Positions 57,179-64,000 of a stretch of 64,000 nt of DNA are shown here, in pieces. Numbering within the stretch: the stretch's first letter is position 1; each line of letters begins with the position of its first letter. The notes below the pieces were generated by a model. The model worked only from the letters and a program-made list of their open reading frames with translations, was not told the origin of the DNA and searched no databases. Made by a program: the position numbers and the translations under genes. This DNA is from Acinetobacter sp. B51(2017) (GTDB lineage Bacteria > Pseudomonadota > Gammaproteobacteria > Pseudomonadales > Moraxellaceae), in NCBI RefSeq assembly GCF_003711395.1, contig NZ_PJRJ01000001.1, positions 124,001 to 188,000 of the forward strand, read 5' to 3'.

Positions 57179-58267
57179 TTAACCACCATTTTGCTGTGCA
57201 AGCATTGCTAACTGATCTGCTTGATATTCGCGATGTAAACTGTCTAATAATTCGGTTAAATCGCCTTCCATCACTGCATCTAACTTATATAAGGTCAAGT
57301 TAATACGATGATCGGTCATACGACCTTGCGGATAGTTATAGGTACGAATACGCTCAGAACGATCGCCTGAACCGACCAAGTCACGGCGCATTTCCGAGGT
57401 TGCGGCATCGGCTGCGGCACGTTTGGCATTTTCTAAACGCGACACAAGCAGCGCCATGGCTTTGGCTTTGTTTTTATGCTGCGAACGTTCGTCCTGACAT
57501 TCCACCACCGTTCCGGTTGGAATATGGGTAATACGCACCGCAGAATCGGTTTTGTTAATATGCTGACCACCTGCACCTGAGGCACGGTAAGTATCAATAC
57601 GTAAATCCGCAGGGTTAATATCCACCGAGGTATCCACATCCACTTCGGGTAAGATTGCAACCGTACACGCAGAGGTATGTACTCGACCTTGTGATTCGGT
57701 GGCAGGTACACGTTGTACACGGTGTGCGCCACTTTCAAATTTTAAACGACCATAAACGCCTTCACCATTAATCAGGCAAATAACTTCTTTATAGCCGCCA
57801 TGTTCACCATGGTTTTCTGACAAAATTTCCAAACGCCAGCCTTGTGATTCAGCATATTTGCTATACATGCGGTACAGGTCGCCTGAGAAGATGGCCGCTT
57901 CGTCGCCGCCAGTGCCAGCACGAATCTCTAAATAAGCAGAGTTGGCATCGTTTGGATCTTTCGGAATCATCAAAATATTTAAATCAGATTCTAAAGACTC
58001 GATCAAAGCTTTATTTTCTTTGATCTCTTCTTGTGCCATTTCTTTAAAATCAGGATCACTCAACATCGCTTCTGCCGTTTCAATATCGGCTTCTGCTTGG
58101 GTATATTGCTGCCAAACACGGGTTAACTCACTTAAATCACTATGTTCACGTGACAATTGACGAAAACGTTTGTTGTCCGAAATAACTTCAACGTCTGCCA
58201 ATAAAGCGTTGAGCTCTTCATAACGATCGGAAAGTTGATCCAAACGTAAGCGTAACGATTCTTTCAT
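57179..58267 (-). CDS. prfA: Peptide chain release factor 1
   Basis: 362 residues, standard RF1 (E. coli 360). Recognises UAA and UAG. The GGQ motif ([15 protein letters not shown]) is intact, the anticodon-like PxT tripeptide appears in the RVPATES segment, and [15 protein letters not shown] is conserved. The hemA gene often found upstream is absent; the region upstream is a 337-bp intergenic gap. Confidence 0.97.
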   Translation of the reverse strand: MKESLRLRLDQLSDRYEELNALLADVEVISDNKRFRQLSREHSDLSELTRVWQQYTQAEADIETAEAMLSDPDFKEMAQEEIKENKALIESLESDLNILMIPKDPNDANSAYLEIRAGTGGDEAAIFSGDLYRMYSKYAESQGWRLEILSENHGEHGGYKEVICLINGEGVYGRLKFESGAHRVQRVPATESQGRVHTSACTVAILPEVDVDTSVDINPADLRIDTYRASGAGGQHINKTDSAVRITHIPTGTVVECQDERSQHKNKAKAMALLVSRLENAKRAAADAATSEMRRDLVGSGDRSERIRTYNYPQGRMTDHRINLTLYKLDAVMEGDLTELLDSLHREYQADQLAMLAQQNGG

Positions 58268-58604
58268 GGGATAATAGTTCTCAAATAACCAGCAACCATT
58301 GCTGCATTTACTTTATATTCGCTATAGTTTACCTACTCCCACCTTTAAAAGACATCTTTGCCTAGAATTCAGCTTGTGTTTTACGTGAAAATCCGCGCGT
58401 TTGACTTCTTAATTTCTCCACATTTTTATTAAATTAGTATCTCATTCACATATTTATTCACAGTTTTAATCAAACTCATACAAAGTCATGTAACTTTGTA
58501 GCATCTCTCCCAAGCTTCTCCATATTTAACCACTTGGCAACTGTTAGATTAACGCCATTGAAATCATTTTTAGTTTTAAGTCCATGTGGACATGGAGAAT
58601 CCCT
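58268..58604. other. 337-bp intergenic region between prfA and the glycine-zipper gene
   Basis: No gene seen. It holds a perfect inverted repeat TACAAAGT-N6-ACTTTGTA (58479-58500) and a small hairpin TCCATGT-GG-ACATGGA (58581-58596) touching the Shine-Dalgarno of the downstream gene. Confidence 0.5.
58479..58500. promoter_or_regulatory. Perfect inverted repeat TACAAAGT-N6-ACTTTGTA
   Basis: 8-bp arms with a 6-bp spacer (CATGTA), 105 bp before the glycine-zipper gene. The size suits a dimeric repressor, but the binding protein is unknown. Confidence 0.4.
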
Positions 58605-59033
58605 ATGAAATTGAATACTGTATTCATGAGTGCTTTACTGGCTAGCGCCTCTATGCTCACTGTATCTGCCCATGCTGATAGTACTGCTCGTGTAGCAGCT
58701 GCAAGTGCCTTAGGTAGTGTTGCAGGAACTGCTTTAGGTAAAAATATTGGCGGTAATACGGGTGCAACATTGGGTGCTGCTTTAGGTGGAGCAGGCGGCG
58801 CAGCAGTGGCAAGTAATAAGAGAAATCGTACTGAATCTGCCATCGGTGGTGCATTAGGTGGTGGTACGGGTTATGCCGTGGGTAAAAATATAGGCGGTAG
58901 TAACGGCGGTTATATTGGTTCTGCTTTAGGTGCGGCAGGTGGTGCAGCTTTAGGTAACAAAATTGCCAAAGATAAAGCCGCTGACAAACGTGCCCAACAG
59001 CGTGGCAAAAAATATTGGAAAAAACGTCGTTAA
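58605..59033 (+). CDS. Exported glycine-zipper (YMGG-like) protein 1
   Basis: 142 residues from ATG 58605, with GGAG 7 nt upstream. A signal peptide (MKLNTVFMSALLASASMLTV, cut near HA|DS) is followed by repeats of the glycine-zipper pattern: [69 protein letters not shown] basic tail follows (RAQQRGKKYWKKRR). Such proteins often associate with the envelope, but the function is unknown. A terminator follows, and a paralogue lies 194 bp downstream. Confidence 0.85.
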   Translation: MKLNTVFMSALLASASMLTVSAHADSTARVAAASALGSVAGTALGKNIGGNTGATLGAALGGAGGAAVASNKRNRTESAIGGALGGGTGYAVGKNIGGSNGGYIGSALGAAGGAALGNKIAKDKAADKRAQQRGKKYWKKRR

Positions 59034-59051
59034 TTCATGACCTAATATTCG

Positions 59052-59073
59052 GCAGCCTTAAGGCTGCTTTTTT
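59052..59073 (+). terminator. Terminator after glycine-zipper gene 1
   Basis: GCAGCC (59052-59057) / GGCTGC (59062-59067), loop TTAA, then six T. Confidence 0.8.
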
Positions 59074-59086
59074 AATGCTTTTTCAT

Positions 59087-59118
59087 TTAACTATGAATGT
59101 ATTAAGAAGCATAGTTAA
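59087..59118. promoter_or_regulatory. Inverted repeat TTAACTATG-N14-CATAGTTAA
   Basis: Perfect 9-bp arms upstream of glycine-zipper gene 2; candidate operator or RNA hairpin. Confidence 0.35.
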
Positions 59119-59227
59119 CTCAAAATTACACTTTGCAATATTGATAACACTTGAGCTTGCATGTTCATCCGCAACTTCTGTTTAAGCTTATTGTGAGAAA
59201 TAAAGACAAGTATGCTGGAGTTCTGCT

Positions 59228-59692
59228 ATGAAATTTCATTCAATTTTAGTGGCTGGGGTGATTGCAACTGCTGGCTTAGGTGCTACCACGGTTCAAGCTG
59301 CCAGTAACACTCGTGTTGCAGCAAGTTCTGCTTTAGGCAGTGTCCTTGGTGCAGCCGTGGGGCAGCGTTTGGGCGGTGACACAGGCGCAATGATTGGTTC
59401 TGCCTTAGGTGGCGCGGGTGCTGCGGCAGCCAGTGCAGATCGGCGTGATCGTAACGCTGCTGCCATTGGTTCAGCACTGGGTAGTGCTGGAGGTTATAGT
59501 GTTGGTAACAGTGTGGGCGGCAATAGTGGCGGTTTAATTGGTGCTGCTTTAGGCGGTGCTGGCGGTTCGGTCTTAGCTAAAAAGATCAATGATGACCGTC
59601 GTTATGATGACAATGAGCAGCGTCGTTATCAGCAACGTGACTATCGCTACAACAACTATGGCTATAATAAAGGACGTTATAACCGACATTAA
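59228..59692 (+). CDS. Exported glycine-zipper (YMGG-like) protein 2
   Basis: 154 residues, GGAG 8 nt upstream of ATG. A signal peptide ([20 protein letters not shown], cut near VQA|AS) precedes the same glycine-zipper order as its neighbour: [73 protein letters not shown] Tyr/Arg-rich tail ([19 protein letters not shown]) replaces the Lys-rich one. A tandem duplication with divergent tails. Function unknown. Confidence 0.85.
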   Translation: MKFHSILVAGVIATAGLGATTVQAASNTRVAASSALGSVLGAAVGQRLGGDTGAMIGSALGGAGAAAASADRRDRNAAAIGSALGSAGGYSVGNSVGGNSGGLIGAALGGAGGSVLAKKINDDRRYDDNEQRRYQQRDYRYNNYGYNKGRYNRH

Positions 59693-59710
59693 GTTGGCCA
59701 CTCATTCATA

Positions 59711-59730
59711 GCACCCTTTTGGGTGCTTTT
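59711..59730 (+). terminator. Terminator after glycine-zipper gene 2
   Basis: GCACCC (59711-59716) / GGGTGC (59721-59726) with TTTT loop and T-run. Confidence 0.8.
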
Positions 59731-59734
59731 TATT

Positions 59735-59752
59735 TATCGAGTATTTTCGATA
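59735..59752. promoter_or_regulatory. Palindromic operator candidate 1 before the flavin oxidoreductase
   Basis: TATCGA-GTATTT-TCGATA, perfect 6-bp arms. The two CG steps are 10 bp apart, the same as in operator 2, whose centre lies 34 bp away. Confidence 0.5.
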
Positions 59753-59766
59753 TACAACAGTGCACT

Positions 59767-59788
59767 TATATCGTATTATTTCGATATA
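59767..59788. promoter_or_regulatory. Palindromic operator candidate 2 before the flavin oxidoreductase
   Basis: TATATCG-N8-CGATATA, perfect 7-bp arms, 21 bp before the likely ATG. It shares the TATCG-N8-CGATA core with operator 1. The regulator is not encoded next to it. Confidence 0.5.
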
Positions 59789-59808
59789 TAAAAATGAATG
59801 AGATTGTT

Positions 59809-60810
59809 ATGCGTACTTTAGCCGATACTCGCTTTTCTATTTTAGAACTTGCCCCTGTGCGCGAAGGTCATACGATTCAAGATGCATTACACCATGCACT
59901 GACTTTAGCACAACATGCCGAAAAATTAGGCTTTGAACGACTCTGGCTGGCGGAACATCATAATATGGCAGGCATTGCCAGCTCTGCCACCAGTGTGTTG
60001 CTGGGTTATATTTTAGCCAACACGCAAAGTATCAAAGTCGGTTCAGGGGGCGTAATGTTACCAAACCATGCTCCCTTAATTGTGGCTGAGCAATTTGGTA
60101 CTTTAGCGACTTTATATCCTCAGCGTGTTGAACTGGGATTAGGTCGTGCGCCCGGCACAGACCCAACCACCATGCGTGCTTTACGTCGGGGTCAGCAAGA
60201 AACCGAAGATCAATTTCCACAAGATGTACTCGAGATTTTACGCTACTTTAAAGACCCAGAACCAGGTCAGCGTATTGTTGCCACGCCAGGACAAAGTACG
60301 CATGTACCCGTGTGGCTCTTAGGTTCAAGCTTATTTAGTGCGCAACTAGCGGCACGTTTAGGTTTACCCTACTCCTTTGCTTCGCACTTTGCCCCGCGCA
60401 TGCTAGGTCTAGCCATTCAGCTGTACCGCGATAATTTCCAACCCTCAGAATATTTAAGTCAACCTTATGTGTCGATAGGTGTGCCGACGGTGATTGCCGA
60501 AACAGATGAACAGGCGCAGTATTTAGCCACCACCCCTTATCAACGTATTTTAAATATGTTTAGAGGTACACGCGGCCTACTGCCTCAACCTGTGGAAAGC
60601 ATGGATGGGCTTTGGTCACCTATGGAGCAACGTGCTGTAGATGATTTTTATGCTTTGGCACAAATTGGTTCGCCTGCTACGGTCAAAGCAGGTTTACAAC
60701 AATTGCTGCAAAAATATGCGGTCGATGAGTTTATCTTTACTTGTGACATCTATGATACCGAACAACGTTTAGCCAATTTTAGTTATTTAAACCAGATAAA
60801 ATTGGTCTAA
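59809..60810 (+). CDS. LLM-class flavin-dependent oxidoreductase (luciferase-like)
   Basis: About 333 residues from ATG 59809, which has a weak GAG; ATG 59794 is the alternative, and the frame further upstream crosses the operators. Luciferase-like TIM barrel of the single-subunit YhbW type: [52 protein letters not shown], and [22 protein letters not shown]-dependent; substrate unknown. Two matching palindromes immediately upstream suggest repression by a ligand-responsive regulator elsewhere in the genome. Confidence 0.88.
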   Translation: MRTLADTRFSILELAPVREGHTIQDALHHALTLAQHAEKLGFERLWLAEHHNMAGIASSATSVLLGYILANTQSIKVGSGGVMLPNHAPLIVAEQFGTLATLYPQRVELGLGRAPGTDPTTMRALRRGQQETEDQFPQDVLEILRYFKDPEPGQRIVATPGQSTHVPVWLLGSSLFSAQLAARLGLPYSFASHFAPRMLGLAIQLYRDNFQPSEYLSQPYVSIGVPTVIAETDEQAQYLATTPYQRILNMFRGTRGLLPQPVESMDGLWSPMEQRAVDDFYALAQIGSPATVKAGLQQLLQKYAVDEFIFTCDIYDTEQRLANFSYLNQIKLV

Positions 60811-60830
60811 TTGGTATTTATCTAAAACCA

Positions 60831-60864
60831 AGCACCATTTATTTAAATGATAATGGTGCTTTTT
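60831..60864 (+). terminator. Terminator after the flavin oxidoreductase
   Basis: AGCACCATT (60831-60839) / AATGGTGCT (60852-60860), followed by TTTT. Confidence 0.8.
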
Positions 60865-61013
60865 CTGAGATTATTTTAAATAATTTGATTAAAAAATGAA
60901 CATTTGATTGCAGGGTTTTAGCGCAATATCATCATTATCACTAAGCTAAATGACAGCACTATACTCATTTATTTATATTATTTTTCTATTAATCCAAAGC
61001 TCAAACCAAGCTT

Positions 61014-61036
61014 GGCAGCCATCTTGCATGGCTGCC
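61014..61036 (-). terminator. Hairpin after ppsR
   Basis: GGCAGCCAT (61014-61022) / ATGGCTGCC (61028-61036), 8 bp past the ppsR stop on the minus strand; no strong T-run follows. Confidence 0.5.
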
Positions 61037-61043
61037 CAAACGA

Positions 61044-61880
61044 CTAACCAATACGACGTTTCAGCCCTGTCATTTGTAAAACGCGGGTTGAAATTTCTTC
61101 AATCGACATTTCAGACACATTTAAGTATTTAATCCCTTCCGAGATGTAAATCCCTTCAATAGCACGTAATTCCATTTGGCATTGGCTAAAGCTGGCATAA
61201 CGACTATTGGCTTTACGTTCGGTACGAATCGCCACCAAACGGTCTGCATCAATCATTAAACCAAACAATTTATGCTTATGTGGGCGTAAAACTGCAGGCA
61301 AACGGTTGTCATCTAAGTCTTCTTCGGTCAATGGATAATTCGCAACCCGAATACCAAATTGCAGTGACAAGTAAATCGATGTTGGGGTTTTGCCTGAACG
61401 CGACACGCCAATTAGGATTAAATCAGCTTTATCATAGTGACGGGTACGCGCGCCATCGTCATTATCTAAGGCAAAATGCACTGCATCAATACGGGCTTTA
61501 TACGACTCTGAATCGGTCACGGCATGAGTTTGTCCGACTAAAGTTGTAGGTGAGGTGCCTAACTCCTCAGAAAGTTTACTAATTAAGCCCTCAAAAACAT
61601 CCAAATTAATCGCGTTGGCAGTATTGATAATATCGCGGACATAAGGATCAACCAAAGTATCAAACACCAGTGGTTTTTCTCCATCAGAATCAGCACGTTG
61701 GTTGATTTCAGCCACCACATTCATCGCTGCTTCTTCAGAGCTAATATAGGGGATAATATGGATATCAAAGTCCACATGTGGGAACTGCGCCAGTAGCGAG
61801 TGACCTAAGGTTTCTGCCGTAATTGCAGTGCCATCGGAAATGAAAAACACACTGCGCTTAATCGGTTTCTCGTCTGACAT
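61044..61880 (-). CDS. ppsR: PEP synthase regulatory protein (bifunctional kinase/pyrophosphorylase)
   Basis: 278 residues from ATG 61880, with AAGGAG 8 nt upstream; a TTG one codon earlier is rejected. The DUF299 P-loop is GVSRSGKTPTSIYLSLQFG, and VFFISDGTAITAETLGHSLL is the family N-terminus. It inactivates PEP synthase by ADP-dependent phosphorylation of a Thr next to the catalytic His and reactivates it by Pi-dependent removal. It is divergent from ppsA, its target, with a 155-bp shared promoter region. Confidence 0.95.
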   Translation of the reverse strand: MSDEKPIKRSVFFISDGTAITAETLGHSLLAQFPHVDFDIHIIPYISSEEAAMNVVAEINQRADSDGEKPLVFDTLVDPYVRDIINTANAINLDVFEGLISKLSEELGTSPTTLVGQTHAVTDSESYKARIDAVHFALDNDDGARTRHYDKADLILIGVSRSGKTPTSIYLSLQFGIRVANYPLTEEDLDDNRLPAVLRPHKHKLFGLMIDADRLVAIRTERKANSRYASFSQCQMELRAIEGIYISEGIKYLNVSEMSIEEISTRVLQMTGLKRRIG

Positions 61881-62035
61881 CAAATTTTCTCCTTAAATAT
61901 TTGTCTAAGTGCGCGATTATCTTTATAGTAAACCCATCTTACATGAGAGTCGCTTAGTAAAAATATAAAAACTAAGCTTTTTCATAAAATCATGCCGAGA
62001 TAGTGATTCATACTGCAAAAAGTGGAGTAACAACT

Positions 62036-64000
62036 TTGGAAGCGCGCGTAATTGGTCTGGAAAAATTAGGGAAACACGACGTTGAACTCGTGGGTGGTAA
62101 AAACTCATCTCTAGGCGAGATGATTAGCCATTTAGCTAACGCTGGTGTATCAGTACCAGGTGGCTTCGCGACAACCGCACAAGCGTATCGTGAATTCCTC
62201 GAGCAAAGTGGCCTAAACGCTAAAATTAACGCTGAGCTTGCTGCATTAGACGTGGATGATGTCAATGCCCTTGCTGAAACAGGCGCTAAAATTCGTCAAT
62301 GGATTGTAGAAACTCCGCTTACTGCAGGTTTAGAACAAGAAGTTCGTGCTGCATTTGCAGAACTTTCAAACGGCAACCCTGATATCGCGGTTGCCGTTCG
62401 TTCATCTGCGACAGCAGAAGACTTACCTGACGCATCATTTGCCGGTCAACAAGAAACTTTCTTAAACATCCGTGGTATCGACAACGTATTGATCGCGATT
62501 AAAGAAGTATTCGCATCTTTATACAACGACCGCGCGATTTCTTACCGTGTACACCAAAACTTTGCCCATGACGTGGTAGCGTTATCGGCAGGTGTACAAC
62601 GTATGGTTCGTTCTGAAACTGGTGCTGCGGGTGTAATGTTCACACTTGATACAGAATCAGGCTTCCGTGACGCGGTATTTATTACTGCATCTTATGGTTT
62701 GGGTGAAATGGTGGTTCAAGGTGCGGTTAACCCTGACGAATTCTACATCTCTAAACCATTGCTTAAAGCAGGTAAACACGCAGTTTTACGTCGTAACTTA
62801 GGTTCTAAACATCAAAAGATGATTTATGGTCAAGAAGCGTCTGCGGGTAAATCTGTATCTATCGTTGAAGTAGATAAAGCTGAACGTCAACAGTTCGCCT
62901 TAAATGACCACGAATTACAAGAACTTGCAAAACAAGCGCTGATCATTGAAGACCATTACGGTGCGCCAATGGACATCGAATGGGCAAAAGATGGTGATGA
63001 CGGTTTAATCTATATCGTTCAAGCACGTCCAGAAACTGTAAAAAGCCGTGAAAATGTCGGTACTATGGAACGTTACCTATTAAAACAAAAAGGTAATGTA
63101 CTGTGTGAAGGTCGTTCAATCGGTCAACGTATTGGTTCTGGTCGCGTACGTATCGTAACGTCTATTAAAGAAATGGACAAAGTACAAGACGGTGATGTAC
63201 TTGTATCTGACATGACTGACCCAGATTGGGAACCAGTCATGAAACGTGCTGCTGCGATTGTGACTAACCGTGGTGGTCGTACTTGTCACGCGGCAATTAT
63301 TGCGCGTGAACTTGGTGTGCCTGCAATCGTGGGTTGTGGTAATGCAACTGAGCTTTTAACTGACGGTCAAGAAGTAACTGTATCATGTGCTGAAGGTGAT
63401 ACTGGTTTCATCTACGAAGGTGCATTAGATTTCGAAATTCAAAAGAATTCGATCGAATCTATGCCTGAACTTCCGTTTAAAGTGATGATGAACGTGGGTA
63501 ACCCTGATCGTGCCTTTGACTTTGCGCAAATTCCAAACGCAGGTATTGGTCTAGCACGTCTAGAGTTCATCATTAACCGTATGATCGGTGTGCATCCTAA
63601 AGCATTACTCAACATTGACAGCCTACCACGCGAAACGCGTGCTGCTGTGATGGCACGTACTGCAGGTTATGCATCTCCAATTGAATTCTATGTTGAGAAA
63701 TTAGTTGAAGGTATTTCTACCCTTGCGGCTGCATTTGCTGACAAACCAGTGATCGTACGTATGTCTGACTTTAAGTCAAACGAATACGCAAACTTGATCG
63801 GTGGTAAGTTATACGAGCCAGAAGAAGAAAACCCAATGCTTGGTTTCCGTGGTGCAAGCCGCTACGTGTCTGACAACTTCCGTGACTGCTTCGAATTAGA
63901 ATGCCGTGCGTTGAAGAAAGTACGTGACGAAATGGGCTTAACCAACATTCAAATCATGATTCCTTTTGTACGTACAGTTGCAGAAGCGAAACGTGTGATT
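62036..64000 (+). CDS. ppsA: Phosphoenolpyruvate synthase (C-terminus cut by window edge)
   Basis: Opens at TTG 62036 ([20 protein letters not shown]), with GGAG 8 nt upstream, and runs 655 codons to the window end; E. coli PpsA has 792 residues. The ATP-grasp N-domain is marked by [11 protein letters not shown] and [20 protein letters not shown]. The swivelling phospho-His domain contains [18 protein letters not shown], with catalytic His preceded by the Thr that PpsR modifies. The PEP barrel starts at [10 protein letters not shown]. It makes PEP from pyruvate and ATP for gluconeogenesis, fitting growth on C2/C3 carbon. Confidence 0.96.
   Translation, partial: MEARVIGLEKLGKHDVELVGGKNSSLGEMISHLANAGVSVPGGFATTAQAYREFLEQSGLNAKINAELAALDVDDVNALAETGAKIRQWIVETPLTAGLEQEVRAAFAELSNGNPDIAVAVRSSATAEDLPDASFAGQQETFLNIRGIDNVLIAIKEVFASLYNDRAISYRVHQNFAHDVVALSAGVQRMVRSETGAAGVMFTLDTESGFRDAVFITASYGLGEMVVQGAVNPDEFYISKPLLKAGKHAVLRRNLGSKHQKMIYGQEASAGKSVSIVEVDKAERQQFALNDHELQELAKQALIIEDHYGAPMDIEWAKDGDDGLIYIVQARPETVKSRENVGTMERYLLKQKGNVLCEGRSIGQRIGSGRVRIVTSIKEMDKVQDGDVLVSDMTDPDWEPVMKRAAAIVTNRGGRTCHAAIIARELGVPAIVGCGNATELLTDGQEVTVSCAEGDTGFIYEGALDFEIQKNSIESMPELPFKVMMNVGNPDRAFDFAQIPNAGIGLARLEFIINRMIGVHPKALLNIDSLPRETRAAVMARTAGYASPIEFYVEKLVEGISTLAAAFADKPVIVRMSDFKSNEYANLIGGKLYEPEEENPMLGFRGASRYVSDNFRDCFELECRALKKVRDEMGLTNIQIMIPFVRTVAEAKRVI

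Noticed and set aside
58377..58392. parS-like 16-mer TGTTTTACGTGAAAAT
   Set aside because: 13 of 16 match TGTTTCACGTGAAACA, but the mismatches fall in conserved positions, and it is far from parAB with no second copy seen.
60950..61132. 60-codon frame between the flavin oxidoreductase and ppsR
   Set aside because: It runs into the ppsR 3' end and across its terminator hairpin; no good ribosome site.
1..64000. Prophage, insertion sequence, CRISPR, defence island, tRNA or rRNA
   Set aside because: I looked for integrases, transposases, repeat-spacer arrays, restriction or toxin clusters and tRNA T-arm patterns and found none that hold up.

Overview
The window reads as ordinary chromosome of an Acinetobacter species (Moraxellaceae). 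The DNA is AT-rich. It carries the Acinetobacter-type Hfq with a long glycine-rich tail, type II secretion minor pseudopilins in a small separate operon, an amgK-murU cell-wall recycling pair, and an alcohol/aldehyde dehydrogenase cluster like one I recall from A. baumannii. The species cannot be fixed from sequence alone. I see no prophage, insertion sequence, CRISPR array, rRNA or tRNA.

Layout. 1-10.2 kb: a TerC/CBS membrane protein cut by the window edge, a MarR regulator with its operator, a SRAP abasic-site protein, an aldehyde dehydrogenase, malate synthase G, ZapE, and an AraC regulator divergent from a LysO-type exporter. 10.2-16.9 kb (minus strand): pyrF, lapA, ihfB, rpsA, cmk, tadA, an HIBYL-CoA-hydrolase-like gene and ung. 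16.9-31.5 kb (minus strand): queD-like, gspK-J-I-H behind a TetR gene, tatD, pilZ, holB, kdsB, lpxK, msbA, exbD, exbB, parB, parA, rsmG, murU and amgK. Divergent from these is lptD-surA (31.6-35.4 kb). 35.4-39.4 kb (minus strand): the classic tsaE-mutL-miaA-hfq block. 39.5-46.6 kb: two pseudouridine synthases, a RelB/DinJ-like protein, a GNAT enzyme, a DUF441 membrane protein, an MFS transporter, metR with a MetR box, and a PIF1-like helicase with a C-terminal helix-turn-helix.

46.7-55.8 kb is a metabolic cluster: an iron-dependent alcohol dehydrogenase, an alpha/beta hydrolase, a GAF regulator with a SARP-like winged helix and BTAD domain, an ExaC/AldB-type aldehyde dehydrogenase, an acyl-CoA synthetase, a short-chain dehydrogenase and an AraC regulator. 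56-64 kb: a small unknown gene, prmC-prfA, two glycine-zipper exported proteins, a luciferase-like flavin oxidoreductase, and divergent ppsR/ppsA; ppsA runs off the end.

The most interesting signal is regulatory. The adh and ald promoters both carry GGTnGG-type direct repeats with an 11-bp period. That geometry suits an OmpR/SARP-type DNA-binding domain, and such a regulator (GAF plus winged helix plus BTAD) is encoded between the two genes. Other candidate operators are a MarR palindrome over its own -10, a perfect 14-bp inverted repeat around a TATAAT upstream of the SRAP gene, a 21-bp-period direct repeat between the AraC gene and lysO, and twin TATCG-N8-CGATA palindromes in front of the flavin oxidoreductase.
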